From NCBI GenBank assembly GCA_030052745.1, contig JANBVO010000010.1, forward strand, positions 248,001 through 312,000: DNA of 64,000 nt, in the 5' to 3' direction. Below, in pieces: positions 11,671 to 23,364 of this stretch. Each line of letters opens with the position of its first letter. The first letter of the stretch is position 1. The notes below the pieces were generated by a model. That model did not search any database. It worked only from the letters and a program-made list of their open reading frames with translations, and was not told where the DNA came from. The position numbers were made by a program, and so were the translations under genes. Source of the stretch: Pleurostoma richardsiae. Lineage: Eukaryota; Ascomycota; Sordariomycetes; Calosphaeriales; Pleurostomataceae.

Positions 11671-11860
11671 GCCGCCGCTCCTGTTGATTGTCAATGACAC
11701 GGGCAGCATTGTCGCCGCTCCGAATCATGCGACCAATGCCTGTTGATTATCAAATCACGGGCAGCATTGTCGCCGCTCCGAACCGTTTGACTAGTGCCTA
11801 TTCAATTATTAACATCACGGCAGGATTGTCGCCGCCCCGAATCGTGACTAATGCTGCATT
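11671..11860. repeat. three-and-a-half-fold direct repeat around a CGCCGCTCC core
   Basis: The string GCATTGTCGCCGCTCCGAA occurs exactly at about 11706 and 11764. A diverged copy, GGATTGTCGCCGCCCCGAA, lies at about 11823, so copies sit 58-59 bp apart. Flanking bases (GATTATCAAATCACGGGCA and GACTAATGC-like) are also shared. A partial copy of the core (CGCCGCTCCTGTTGATTGTC) lies at about 11673. The block sits between two divergent dehydrogenase-type genes, about 130-310 bp upstream of the rightward one, and looks like a reiterated regulator site. Confidence 0.8.
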
Positions 11861-11986
11861 TAGACACCTCTCTTTAAGCTTAGGTGGTAGCAATAAACAT
11901 CTGTCTATATATATATATACTAGACGAAGGGCTTGGTGCTTGCACTCAAGAATGCCAGAATCTGACCTCTCCCTACACTCAGAATC

Positions 11987-12787
11987 ATGCCCGGCACATC
12001 CCCAGTCATCCTCATCCTCGGAGCAGGGCCAAATATCGGCCAGGCAGTCGCTCGGACTTTTGCCTCGAGAGGCTACAAGGTTGCCCTCGCTGCGCGATCA
12101 CTGGACGAGGCAGATAGCACGGACAATCAACTGAACATCACGAGTGACTTCGCCAACTCCGACGATGTTGTCAAAGCATTTAAAAGGGTTAATGAAGTAT
12201 TTGGCATTCCAAGTGTAGTCGTTTATAATGGTAAGATATGGTACCTGAGGGTGGGTGCCTTTGAATTCCTACTGAAAATTCGCAGTCAGCGCCTCGACGC
12301 TCACCCCACCTCAGGACCCGTTCGCCCTTCCACTGGCCGCTTTCAATCGAGATGTAACAATCAATATCACCAGTGCTTTTGTCGCCGCACAACAAGCTAC
12401 CTTCGGTTTTGCACGGCTTCCTGCTTCTGCTTCACGGACATTCATCTACACTGGAAATATCCTGAATACCACTATCCTCCCATCATTTCTCGACCAAGGC
12501 ATGGGAAAGTCCGCCGGCGCACACATGATCTGGGCTGCTTCAGCTGCGTATAAAGACCGTGGATTCAAGTGAGTTACTTGCTTCCTACTTTGACTCGCTC
12601 TTGAAAAGACTGAAACTGTTATAGGTTTTATTATGGCGACGAACGGAAGGCGGACGGGACGGCCATTTATAGGGTCGACGGAGAGGCGCATGCGAAACTC
12701 TACTGGGAGCTTGCGGAGGAAAAGACGCATGGTCCGTGGATGCAGACATTCGTCAAGGGCGTGGGATACACAAAGTTTAACAGTTAA
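11987..12787 (+). CDS. short-chain dehydrogenase-like NAD(P)-binding protein
   Basis: Atypical SDR-type Rossmann protein. Three exons join in frame: 11987-12230, 12286-12568 and 12625-12787, about 229 residues. The N-terminus MPGTSPVILILGAGPNIGQ carries the dinucleotide loop GAGPNIG. It then reads YKVALAARSLDEAD, DFANSDDVVKAFKRV and IPSVVVYN; exon 2 continues SASTLTPPQDPFALPLAAFN, INITSAFVAAQQA and TFIYTGNILN; exon 3 has FYYGDERKADGTAIYRVDG. The usual YxxxK catalytic motif is not obvious in its normal place, so it belongs to the divergent fungal group annotated only as SDR or NAD(P)-binding protein. It diverges from a classical SDR; the spacer between them holds the tandem CGCCGCTCC repeats. 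Activity and substrate cannot be stated. Confidence 0.82.
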
Positions 12788-13374
12788 TATGCGTCTTCCA
12801 GCTAAGGCATTGCTCGAGCGTCTAGCGTCTAGCGTCTCTATTGCAGGTTCAAGCAGGCCAGCTTGACAGGTAAGGTAGCTTTGCCTAGATACTAGAGCAC
12901 GAGTAGCTCGTTGTGAGTGCCATATAGCCGTGTCAAAATTCAAGCTTGGATTCATGAAGCAGCCCAGTGCTGGGTTAAACACTTTAAAATCTAGGTGATA
13001 GGCGTCGGAGGAATGCCTGCCGAAAGAAAACAAGTGATACACTGTCAACGTTCAGGTCACCTGTCCGATAACCTTACAGAAGAGGGAGGTGTCTATTCTG
13101 CATGGTCTCACGCTTACAGCGACAAGGAGCCGTGTGAGGAAACATGGAGTCTAAGGGGTCTCACTAAGGGAACTCGTAGCTGAAGAGATAACTTCTATGA
13201 ACAAATCACTCGAGCCGAGGGACACGTTCGCCATTGGTCATTTATGATGTCAGGTGCCTGATCTTCGGAGACTGATCCATATACTAACATCGATAAAATA
13301 CTCCCAGAGCAAGTAATAGGACATGCGCTATCAAAACAAATACGCCGGCCATGACATCTTTCTCTTACAACCGG
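12788..13374. other. intergenic spacer between convergent genes
   Basis: About 590 bp between the ends of the SDR-like gene and the P450 gene. Only short frames occur and I see no conserved motif. Confidence 0.5.
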
Positions 13375-15115
13375 CTAATATCTCGTCCGGGTTGCGTCCT
13401 CACATGCGCGTCTAATCAGCTCAGCGTGCTTCTCGCTTCGAACCTTGACCTTTACTGCGAAAGGCGGGGAATTTTTGGTGAGCTGAGGGATTGTCATTGT
13501 GTCGATCGGCTTATCTGGCACTTCCTCGAAGTCGAAACAATACAGCAGTCGTGCGATCGCGATCCAGACATTAGTCTCGCCGACTTTCCATCCAACACAT
13601 ACGCGACGCCCTAACAAAACTACTTAGTATGCTTGTTGTATGAAGAAACGCAATCCAATCCAAGTTGTACTTACCTGGTCCAAAAGCCCAGTGTCCTTTC
13701 AACGGAGCGTTGAGATCAGCGTTCAAGAACCGATCCGGCCAGAATCTCTCAGGATCTTGATATTCTCTAGGGTCTAGAGCAATTGCCCACGCGTTCCATG
13801 TGAGAATAGTACCCGCAGGAAATCTATACCCTTCGTACTCCTCGTCCTTGATAAGCGCATGAGGCGCGCCTATTTCGGCAATGTTGGGTCTCCAACGGAA
13901 GCCTTCTTTCACGACCGCCGTAATGTACGGTAGTCGATGGCGATCTTCAGCCGTCGGCAACCTTTCTGCATTATAACCGCACACCTCGTCCAACTCGGCA
14001 CGAGCGCGTGGGACCCAGTCCGGATAAGTCGCGGCTCCTGCGATGATTTGGCCTATCGACACTCTTGAAGTGTCACTGCCAGCTTCCATCAAGGTGCCAA
14101 AGACGAACAGTTTAGAGTTTTCATCCATATTTCGGGCTGTGTCGGTTTGAATGAACTCCTGTGCAAAACATGGCTTTTGGGTACCCTTTTCAACTCTCCC
14201 CCTCAGAGCATCTAGCTCCCGCTGATATACCCTGCATACGGGAAACTGTTAGGATATCACACAATCATAAAACGAGCATGCGCAATGCTTTACGAGAACG
14301 GGTTCCCCTTGCACTTACCTCCGCGTTTTCTCGAAAATGGCCTCGCCGCGTGGTTGCCACCACTGCAAAGACTTGGGCAACTTCGCAAGCACGGGATATG
14401 CGTCGACGATGTTGACACCAGGCTGTTGGTTCTCGAGGAACAACTCTATCGTCTCAAACAGCTCCACGACATGCGGGTCATCGAGGAGTGATCTCCGACC
14501 GAAAACTACACTCATGATGACGGAATTGGCAAAACGGCCATTCGCGGCCCACCATTTGTCCGGCTGTTCCAGGTAGTCCCAGAGTAGCTGTTTTGACTCG
14601 AGATCCTGAAACGGAGAGAAGAGGTCGTGTTGCCTCGTGCTGAGTATCTGGTGCATCGTCTTCCGGACCACTCGCCACCGTTCGTCGTACGGCATAAGAA
14701 CAATTCTTCCGCCCCTGGACATGATGTCTTGAGTCATTGGGAAGGGAGGCCGCGAAGAAGAGTTCGCTGCTCGTCGTTCCATGAGATCATTTACGACCCG
14801 GGAGGAATTGAGGAATACCCAAGTGTTGGCCCCAAATTTGCAGGTGAACCTTGAGCCAATGTCAGTAAGACAGCAGAGGTGAGATAGGTCCTATCTTGAG
14901 AGTCCTCACATCTCGCCGTATTTTTCTGCTAGCTTTTTGGCCCACGGTCCTTGCTGAAGGGGAGGAATCTGCAGTGAGTTCCCCAAAATCGGCACGCCGG
15001 GTACACGCGGCGGCAGCCGGTATTTCCTTCGGTATTGAATGTCTGCTAGCACGAAGCGCACGACGAGTGCAACAATGGCAGCGAAGAGAGCCTTGGTCCC
15101 TAAGGAGATGTCCAT
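13375..15115 (-). CDS. cytochrome P450 monooxygenase
   Basis: Membrane-anchored haem monooxygenase. The N-terminus MDISLGTKALFAAIVALVV is a single ER anchor followed by the proline-rich hinge LPPRVPGVPILGNS. Four exons join in frame at about 14907/14851, 14316/14240 and 13675/13612. Family marks: the I-helix AGSDTS, the K-helix E-x-x-R within VVKEGFRWRP, the PERF-type motif DPERFWPDRF, and the haem-binding loop FGPGRRVCVGW, which is assembled across the last intron and holds the cysteine ligand. Total length is about 510 residues, usual for fungal P450s. A slightly longer in-frame start at 15175 would lengthen the N-terminus by 20 residues; the 15115 ATG fits the anchor better. It resembles the O-methylsterigmatocystin-oxidoreductase-type P450s often found in fungal catabolic and biosynthetic clusters. 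It is divergent from the MFS transporter. The substrate is unknown. Confidence 0.9.
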
Positions 15116-15698
15116 GACGGGCAACAGACAACGCTTTCTTAGAAACCAAGTCTCATGCAGCACCGTGTCTCGCAAGACTCGATACCCTGTTACCGGGCAA
15201 TACTTGGATAGATATCTCGTTCATTTTCAATCCTCCGACCGTAAAAGGGCAGGCTGTTAGTGGCGCTCTAGGCCAGACTCATCTAAGAGTTGGGTCGCTA
15301 ACAAGGAAAAGGAAACCAGTCACCCCACGTGGAGCCGAGTTCTCCCTATCGAGTTAGGTTGGCCCGTCGAACAGAGCCGGATGACTCGAAAAATCCGCTA
15401 CTGTTAGTACAGTTCTGTAGTTCACCCTGAACGAGACAACAAAATCAAGGAGAAGAAAAGAGCCCAGTTGCCACATAGCCACCCAGTTACCCCACGTACC
15501 CCAGATTTTACCCCATTCGCTACCGTTTTCCCCGTCAAAAACAAAGAGGGAGATGATTGGTTGCGGGGGTTTTACTATGTGTTCGAAAAGGAGTTCTGTG
15601 CAGGCCCAAAAGGCCCGGCAGCTCCCCGGAAGACTTGCGATGACATTTTCCAGATTCTATACCTTCAGTCCATTTTCGATAAGCCGCAATCCATCATC

Positions 15699-17543
15699 AT
15701 GGCTTGGGGCATTCTTCCGGCTCACTCTTCGCTCCAGCATGTGCCTGGGACTGTCCTGCTGGAAGAGCAGTCTAGTCTGGATCCCAATCGTTTCCAGCAT
15801 CTCAAGAAGAGTACGCATCGTGGTGAAACGATCATTTTGGTCCCACAGCCTTCTGATGATCCCAATGACCCCTTGAACTGGCCGCTTTGGCGGCGGGATG
15901 CTATCATGCTTCTTTACGCTTACTGCACAATCCTCGTTGTTGGCGGGTAAGCTCTTGGTCGGTCCTTCTTTGCACCACAGGCTCTAACTTGGTGCGTTTA
16001 GCATCGGACCAGTCCTCTCTTCGTTGGCACTTGAGCTTTCGCTGCTCTTCAATGTTTCATTAACTAAAATATCTCTCCTTACGGGATATAGCCTTTGCGC
16101 CACTGGAGCTTCTGGCCTCATTGTTTCTGCAGTATCGCATAAGTACGGTAGACGGCTACCTCTTGTGTGCTCAATGTCTCTCGCACTCGCTGGCACGGTG
16201 TGGGGAGGCTGTGCGAACTCCTACAACTCGCTTCTCGGCGCCCGCATCCTTCAAGGTCTTTCTGTCGCCACGTTCGAATCGGTCATCTTCTCCGTCGTGG
16301 GCGATCTCTACTACGTCCATGAGCGTGGGGTTCGCGTCGCCGGCGTGACAGCCGTTATGGCTGGTCTCTCCAACCTACCACCAATTCTCGCGGGCAAGAT
16401 TGCCACGACACTTAGCTGGAGATGGGTGTTTTGGCTTCTAGCCATCTTTGTTGGAATCGGGCTGGGCCTGGTAATTCTCGTTGGTTGGGAGACAGCTTTC
16501 AACCGCGGGGCGATCTTCAACCTCGATCTGACATCGCAGGACGTGAGTCAAGAAACAAGCTGGTTTACTGATACAAATCCTAATGACTTCCGTAGAACTT
16601 GGACTCCGTTGACGCGAAGATGGTGGCGTGCGACGCAGAGGAGTTTCAACACGTTGAGGATTCCAAGAGCCAAGCGGAGAACACTCCGTCGGGAGTATCA
16701 GAGGAAGAAACCGTCAGAGCAACCGTCAGCGATCCAGCTAAACGAAAGACATTGATCCAGAGAATGGCTTTATTTTCCGGTAACTACTCAAAAGAGCCAT
16801 TTTGGAAGCTCCTGGTTGGACCTGCCTTCGTTCTTTACAATCCAGCTGTCATCTGGGCTGTCCTCTTAATGTCGTTCCCGACTCTTTGGCTCGTGGCTAT
16901 CAACCTCCTCGTTGCGCAGATCTTCGCTGGTCCACCGTACTTTCTCAGCACCGCAGAACTGGGCTACCTGTCGGCCGGTCCGGGGATTGGCGGCGTCCTG
17001 GGCTCCCTCGCATCTGGAATGCTCTCCGACCCCATCATCAAATGGGCTTCGCGCAAAAACAAGGGTGTATACGAGCCCGAATTTCGACTGATCCTTATTC
17101 TTCCGGCCATCGTTATGTCGGTCATCGGCTATGTGCTATTCGGCAACCTTATCGAAGCCGGAAAGAGCCCCGCCGGTATGGCAACACTTTGGGGTGTCGC
17201 AGGCACCTCGCTGCAGTTCATCATGATGGTTGTGGGTAGCTACACTGTTGACGCCTACCGCGATATCAGTGTCGAGATCTTCATCGCCACCATGGTCGTG
17301 AAGAACTTTGTGTTCTACGGCTTTTCATGTAAGTTGTTGGGACTCCTCCCATATCGAGACTTTTAGTTACTGAGAATATTTCCCCAAGACTTTTTAAACT
17401 CTTGGATGGCAGCATGGACTCCTGCTAAGATGTTCTACACTGTTGCTGGTATACAGGTTGGGCTTTGTCTCACGACAATTCCCATCTGGATTTTCGGCAA
17501 GAAAATCCGGGCCTGGTGGCATAAGCCGGTGCATAAGAAGTAG
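15699..17543 (+). CDS. MFS transporter, DHA1-like
   Basis: Plasma-membrane major-facilitator protein of about 558 residues. Exons 15699-15946, 16002-16542, 16596-17328 and 17389-17543 join in frame. The start is the first in-frame ATG (MAWGILPAHSS). The cytosolic N-terminus carries the fungal DHA1 signature DDPNDPLNWPLWRRD. Helices 1-6 follow, with the motif-A region AVSHKYGRRLPLV, then a charged central loop (residues about 265-320), then helices 7-12. The C-terminus WHKPVHKK is basic and cytosolic. This group includes SVOP-type and HOL1-like proton antiporters for small organic molecules. It is divergent from the P450 gene and probably imports the aromatic substrate or exports an intermediate; direction of transport cannot be read from sequence. 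Confidence 0.88.
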
Positions 17544-18471
17544 GCTCCGTCGCGAACCTTGTCTAAGACTGTAGGAGAGTTCAAGATGGGGTCGTCGAAA
17601 GATTGTATTTCCTTATTTAGGACTATGGGCAAAATTGTCGAGAAACAGCTGAGAACTTCTGCTACCAGTCAGCCAGGATATAAAATGACAGTTTACGATC
17701 ATGCTTAAACCGTTGCGACGAGCGATCATGAAAATGCCCCCCAGACATAGGTCTGAAAGACAGTTCCACCCAGTACGCATGCTTCAGACAGCTCCGTGGA
17801 AATCAGTCATGACTATCTCAGGTAGAAACTTGACCATCTACTACCCTCCTCTCTTTGACCTTCCTTTTTGAGTCCGAAATCAAGGCGTCAACAATCAATA
17901 ATCAGCACATGTCTCACATATCTGGCATCTAAAGTCGTCCGAAGCCCAGTATCTCGTCTCTTTGTTACAGTATCTCAAAGTGTCCAAGGATCTCACCCTT
18001 TCTCTGCGACTCCTGCTCGGAGAAAACAACATGCCCAAAACGGCAATGTCTACCCCACCATGCACCTTTACATAGTAGAGCGCTGAGGAACCAGAATTGC
18101 CTATTTAGGTCCGCGAGACTCCACCCAGCAAATCATACCTCGGTACCGAGCTCATTGCCACGAAACCCCACCCTTTAGCAGCCTTCGAGTCACTCTGTGG
18201 AGACGTACATGTAGCTTAGGCGTGAAGACAACGGACCCCACGGCACCTCTACAGTCGACAAAGCCTACTACGCTGTTGAAATTGCTGCTCCGCGGAAGGG
18301 TTAGTCAGTCACCCTCAGTTTATTAGGAGAAAGCTCTACGTCGCAATATGCGTGTATTGGCCCATGAATACCTAGTGTGAAGGGCTAAGTCGATGTGGTC
18401 CATGGACCACGAAGCTGATACGATACTGATTGGATTACTTTATCTCCTGCAGGGATCAAGAGCTCAACACC
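17544..18471. other. intergenic spacer
   Basis: About 930 bp between the MFS transporter and the next SDR, both rightward. It must contain the SDR promoter. I see no coding remnant or repeat. Confidence 0.45.
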
Positions 18472-19636
18472 ATGTCTCGACTTGACGATGTCACAGACGA
18501 GGAAATGGCGGCGGCCTTGAACGGGAAGACTATCATCATCACTGGCGGGGCCGATGGCATCGGAAAGTCTGCGGCATTGCTTGCACATGGTTTGTGCCCT
18601 GACCCTATACGCGAACTGGGCATCTTTCACTTCTGAAATTGGCTGAGAATATTTTTTGGTGGGCAGCTGCCGGAGCAAATGTTGCTGTTGGTGATCTGAA
18701 CGAGACTGCTGGGGAGAAACTCGTGTCTGGGCTGAAAGAGTATGTTCCTCCAAACAAACACCATCGACGGTCATTGTTTCGCAGTCCGCCGGAGAGGACA
18801 CTCCCTAACTGACATGCGGATTGTAGTCGTGTACTCTTCGTGCCCACAGATGTGTCTTCTTGGTCGGCGGTGCTGAATTTGTTCGCCAAGGCCTGGGAAG
18901 AGTTCGGCCGCATCGACGTCGTGCTTTCGAACGCGGGGATCCACGCCTTTGAGACGCTATTTGAGGATAATTTGGAAGAGGATGGTACTCTCGCAGCTCC
19001 CACGCTGAAAAGTCTGGAAGTAAACCTACACGGTGCTCTATACTGCACCAAGGCAGCTATCCATTATTTCCAGAAGCAGCCAGAAAGATGTTGCCAGCTG
19101 GTTCTAACGGGATCGGCAGCGAGGTTTGTTGACAGCTCTCTAAAACCTGTTGCTTCGGTCCAGAGTATTGTTGCTAACAGAGACTACTAGCATTATTGAT
19201 ACACCACCGCTCTTCCTGTACTGTGCCGGCAAGGCAGGTCTGTTGGGGTTGATGAGAGGCTTGAGAAAAGGCTTGCCTTCGGATCAGATCACTGTTAACA
19301 TGGTTGCCCCATTCATGACCGGTAGGCAACGTACCCCTAATCAATGCTTTCTTTGAGTTCGCCGGCTAATTGCCTCAACACTTAGTGACTGCCATGCTTC
19401 CTGATTGGATTAAAGAGAAATGGCAAGGGCTGCCTGCGAATGACTCTACCGGGGTGGCGAGAGCCTTGTTGCTTCCAGCTGTCCGACCCAAGGTCAATGG
19501 CAAAACTCTCTGGGTGGCTGGCAATGAGATTATCGAAATCGAAGATGCGCTTCACGCCGCACAGCCCCAGTGGCTTGGACCCGAGCTTTCTAAGGCGGTT
19601 GACGAGGGCCAGATACGGTTGGGAATTGGTATCTAA
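18472..19636 (+). CDS. SDR of the cluster subfamily, copy 1
   Basis: Short-chain dehydrogenase in five exons. It starts MSRLDDVTDEEMAAALNGKT, then the cofactor loop TGGADGIG, a short exon AAGANVAVGDLNETAG, the FVPTDVSSW acidic strand end, the LSNAGIHAFE motif, LVLTGSAAS, the catalytic YCAGK and NMVAPFMT. The last exon reads LPDWIKEKWQGLPANDSTGV and VNGKTLWVAGNEIIEIED, ending in QWLGPELSKAVDEGQ. The same C-terminal layout (W-G/Q-x-LPAN, GHEII-like strand, W-x-G/T-x-x-L/K) recurs in two more genes at 27.9-29.1 kb and 33.2-34.5 kb, so the three are paralogues. Catalytic Tyr/Lys are present. A likely role is oxidation of a benzylic or side-chain alcohol, by inference from neighbours. Confidence 0.87.
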
Positions 19637-20000
19637 GAGCCTGTCATAAAGCATATTATCGTAAGAATTTGGCTACTCGCTTCAATCTCATTGCAATCCC
19701 ATTTTACGTAGACGATCAGGAATTACTGGATGCAATAGTTTCCCCGCCTTGCCTGCATTACATCGAGATAGGTACATCCAGCATGGGATACCTGACATTG
19801 AAGCTTGATTGCCAACTTTTCTTGTCTTTCCTCGGTACGTGCATCCATGCACCTTCTCTCTCTTTGGCAAGAACGGCCCGACAAAAACAGGGAAGCATAA
19901 GGAAAGAAGCAGAAATGCCCCCAAGGAGACCTGACCTCGTTGTAGTCCAAGACTACTTTCTTTATCTCACTTTGCAGGACCGATCAGATCTTTAGCTTCC

Positions 20001-21408
20001 TTATTCGGGAGTCGTCAGCTCGAACATGTCTTCCACTGTGTTGTTCATCATTGACGCCATCTTCAGGTGGATTTCTGGGTCATTATTCAGCGCAGACATG
20101 AACGCGTCTCTCTCGGAAGCGATCTCTGGATCGTTAGAATGCAAGCGTAACTTGAAGTCTATTGATCCCTTGTTGGTGAAATCCAGCCATGCAGACCGAC
20201 GAACTTGGGCGTAGCGTTCCAACAGAGGACCAGCGTCTTCACCATGGAGGAGGATTCTTAAGAGACAGTTGCCGAGTGCCGCCGAGTCTAGGAAACCCGT
20301 CGTAAGGCCGAGCCCTCCGATAGGATTGTTGGACTTCTGTTGTTAGTAGAAAGAACCAAAGGGAAGGTCTAATTTTCAGGATGCAGAGGCTTAACGTACG
20401 TGGCCGGCATCACCACAGAGGATGACCTTCCCCACTTTCCAGGTCCTCGCGACTCTCTGATGAGCCCAGTATGGATTTGCGCTCACGAGCTCGTACTTTA
20501 GCGGTCGGGGCCCGGGGAGCAGCCGCTCGTACTTCTCAGGTAACTGTTTGAGAATTTCCGACTCGGGGACATCGGTTCTCACGCCGAAGGCAACCCGCCA
20601 GGGAGCGTCTCCTGGGCCAGTCCTTGCTATCACAGCCCAGTCCTCCTCATCTACTATCATATTGGCAGTGGTGAATCCGTACTTCTCAAAGTCGTATTTG
20701 ACGTTAGAAGCAACGAATCGGAAGTCCTGCCAGGTGAAGCCCTCGAATGGGATGCATTGCGAACGGCGCACAGCACTGCCCGCACCATCTGCACCTACCA
20801 GATAGTCGCAGGTGAAGAACTTCTCGCCGGCCGGCGTAACGGCAATCGCTTCGGCCGGCTTGTCTGGGGTAGTCTGCTTGACGCCGACGAAACGATGGTT
20901 CCACTTGATGCTGAACGATGGCTGTCGCTGGCAGTGTTCCAGGATGATTTCGGCAACAGTTTGCTGGCCCAGATGCACACCTGCGAAGTTGTACTTGACG
21001 GCTCCCTTCGGGACTTGCGACATCTTTAAGGAGCCCAGAACTTCGCCTCCCTTAGCATGAGACTTGCGAAAAATGATGCCTTCCCGGTTTGTATGCCCCA
21101 GCCTAATGATGTCACCGGCTAGGCCGACTTTCTCCATCTCGTTTAGCACGATAGGCATGTACCTAGAGGTTGGCGTTAGATTAGGCGATGGCATTGAAAA
21201 GATGAGATGATGAGAATGCTGACGTTGTCGCTCTCGGGCTTTGCGATACAGTCCCCTCCGCCTCCAGTACGAGGACACGGATGCCTTGCAAGGAAAGCTT
21301 GAGGGCCAAAAACAAGCCCACAGGGCCCGCGCCAACGACGAGCACAGTCGCATGTTCGTGCGTGATCTCGTCTGCTGGAGGAACCAGCCGCTGGGGGACT
21401 TCAGCCAT
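20001..21408 (-). CDS. FAD-dependent aromatic-ring monooxygenase
   Basis: Class A flavoprotein monooxygenase (FAD_binding_3 family, PHBH/MhpA type), which hydroxylates phenolic rings using NAD(P)H and O2. Three exons (21408-21224, 21162 to about 20398, about 20338-20001) give about 425 residues. Motifs: dinucleotide loop GAGPVGLFLALKL near residue 25; the DG motif VGADGAGSAVRR; and the second FAD motif KVILCGDAGH, right before the last intron, followed by NNPIGGLGLTTGFLDSAALG. The C-terminus MFELTTPE has no peroxisomal signal. It faces away from the upstream SDR and is followed, on the same strand, by the alpha/beta-hydrolase and oxidase genes to the right. It is the best candidate for the step that makes a dihydroxylated, ring-cleavable intermediate. 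Confidence 0.9.
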
Positions 21409-22117
21409 GATCGACTGCTGCGCCGATTGAAATGTTCAAGAAAGGATTGAACTGCGTAGTGTTAGCTCCGTGATGATACTCTCATGCAGTATTAATCTTA
21501 ACCGGGGTAGATGGGGACCCTGTGGCCTGACTGGATTGCCCTCGGACAAAACGCTTGCGGGAAAGTTTAGGACGCCCCAGGATTCCATTTCTGTGTTCGT
21601 ATAGTTACCCCACACAGACTCTCAGCCCGCCGGTACTGTCTGGCCACTCTAGTCTCCGCGGAGTTTACGACCATGGCTTGTGGTGCTTTTGAAATGCGGC
21701 ACTCCTTCTGTTTGAGACAAAGAGCTCCTCGTTTCGCATGATCATGATGCACTGAATCCCGGCCAGCTCCGTAATCGACACCATTCATCAATACATATCA
21801 ACGCCCAAGGGGGAAGGCATTCAAATGGACTGTGAGTTGGATTTCGAACAATCACAAATCAAGTCTTTCTCACTACAATGCCAGTCTGCAAGATGAATGA
21901 TACGTCATGACCTGTCTCTGTCTCTCCTTCCTGTATATACGATGAAGCTCTATGGTAACATAACAGGAGGAGCATGTACGACAAGGCAGAACTTGTTATT
22001 TGTATTGAAAATAGCTACATACATGAATCGCATCAAGCCGGTCAAATAGCTGGATACGATCTTTTGTTGATCAGATGAAGTGTCCGTCTGGAAATCCGCG
22101 ACCGAATGCATGCTACC
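21409..22117. other. intergenic spacer
   Basis: About 700 bp between two leftward genes; it must hold the monooxygenase promoter and the alpha/beta-hydrolase 3' end. Nothing else recognised. Confidence 0.45.
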
Positions 22118-23047
22118 TCATTTCCCGATTTTGTGTTCCTTTAAGAAAGCCAAGGTAGCGTCGATGCATTTCTCTGCTGCCTCGGCAAAGATCTCGTGTC
22201 CCGGGGCCTCAATTTTAACAAGCTGTGCCTGTGGGACTTGGGAAGCAATCCAGTGTGATTCGGACAGCGGCACCGCGGCACTGTTCGTAGGTGCTAGGAT
22301 GAGATACGGGCATTTAATGTCCTTCAGAAATGGCCGTGACGTGAGGGTGCTGAGAAAAATGACATAGCCCGCGAGGCCTTCCCTATGAGTCTTGCCCGCC
22401 TCTTCAAGAAGCCACTCTAAGTATACCACGTCGCGGGGAAGTGTTCCCTTGTTCGTGGCGAGGCGCTCGTTCCAACCCCTTGCCCCGTGCTTGATGATGG
22501 CCTCGGGCCAGGATCTCTCGCCAACAGAAAACAGTTTGATAGCTTCAGGCGGCAATAGTGTGGGCGACGAGCACGATATTAGCGCCAGGGTCCGCGACGG
22601 GTGCCGCGCGGCGAAGGCGTGGCCCACCTCACCAGAAGTGGCCTCTCCGAGGAAGATGATTTTGTCGATCTTGAGCTGATCGAGCAAGTCGACGATTTCC
22701 TCAAGAATGGTGTCGATGTTCCATTGGTAGCCGCCTTCGTACTCGTTGTGTTCCTGGTCATTCCACGGTGAGGTACGCGTGGGATAGCTCGACTTGCCGT
22801 GTCCACGGTTGTCGCGCCGAATGACGACGAAGTCGCGGGCGAGGCGGGGCACCCAGTGGTACCACATCTCACATGTTCTAGCACATCCCGGGTTCAACAT
22901 CACGACTGGTTTGCGAGAGGCAGGGAGCCACGGGTCGGTGAAGGTATCCAGGTGGTAATGGGTGATTTGTCCATTTGGATGCGTCACGTAGTACCCCTCC
23001 GGTTGATCGTACGGGCGGCGGAAAGGCAACTTTCTGGTTTGAGCCAT
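22118..23047 (-). CDS. alpha/beta-hydrolase with Ala at the nucleophile position
   Basis: Single-exon alpha/beta-hydrolase-fold protein of 309 residues, starting MAQTRKLPFRRPYDQ; an in-frame frame extends to 23173 but the extra 42 residues do not look conserved. It resembles enol-lactonase and C-C hydrolase relatives. Landmarks: oxyanion-side loop VVMLNPGCARTCEMW, RRDNRGHGKSSYP, the nucleophile elbow FLGEATSGEVGHAFAARHP, and the catalytic histidine in IEAPGHEIFAEAA. In the elbow the usual G-x-S-x-G serine is alanine (residue 136, GCC codon at 22640-22642). The rest of the fold and the histidine are kept, so it may use a different mechanism, be a non-hydrolytic member, or be inactive. In context it would act on a ring-cleavage product. 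It lies between the monooxygenase and the oxidase genes, on their strand. Confidence 0.85.
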   Translation of the reverse strand: MAQTRKLPFRRPYDQPEGYYVTHPNGQITHYHLDTFTDPWLPASRKPVVMLNPGCARTCEMWYHWVPRLARDFVVIRRDNRGHGKSSYPTRTSPWNDQEHNEYEGGYQWNIDTILEEIVDLLDQLKIDKIIFLGEATSGEVGHAFAARHPSRTLALISCSSPTLLPPEAIKLFSVGERSWPEAIIKHGARGWNERLATNKGTLPRDVVYLEWLLEEAGKTHREGLAGYVIFLSTLTSRPFLKDIKCPYLILAPTNSAAVPLSESHWIASQVPQAQLVKIEAPGHEIFAEAAEKCIDATLAFLKEHKIGK

Positions 23048-23364
23048 GGCTACGGGGCAACTTTGACCAGAGAGGCAAGTATTGCCCAAAAGAAATACCT
23101 GGTATTCCAGTATCAGTCGTTGACTGTTGGGCTGCACGAACGTTCGTGGAATTGGTAGGTGTGCTACCGACATTTTGAGCTACGCTTGTTGTGGGGTATC
23201 CAAGATAACTTCTCCATGGTCCAAGAACGGTATCCAGAGGACTGTGGGGTATCACAATTTCCTAGAGTGTGACAATTTGCCGTCTGATCTGAGGTAGAGC
23301 TGTTTCCTGCCCATAGTGTAGTAATATCAAGTTACAAAGCGGGTTTTTATCAGCTTTCCTGATT

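Noticed and set aside
15468-15698. N-terminal extension of the MFS transporter
   Set aside because: The frame is open but has no ATG before 15699 (it begins at a TTG), and the added sequence does not resemble transporter N-termini.
22994-23173. 42-residue N-terminal extension of the alpha/beta-hydrolase
   Set aside because: The extra residues are not like family starts; the ATG at 23047 gives a normal length.
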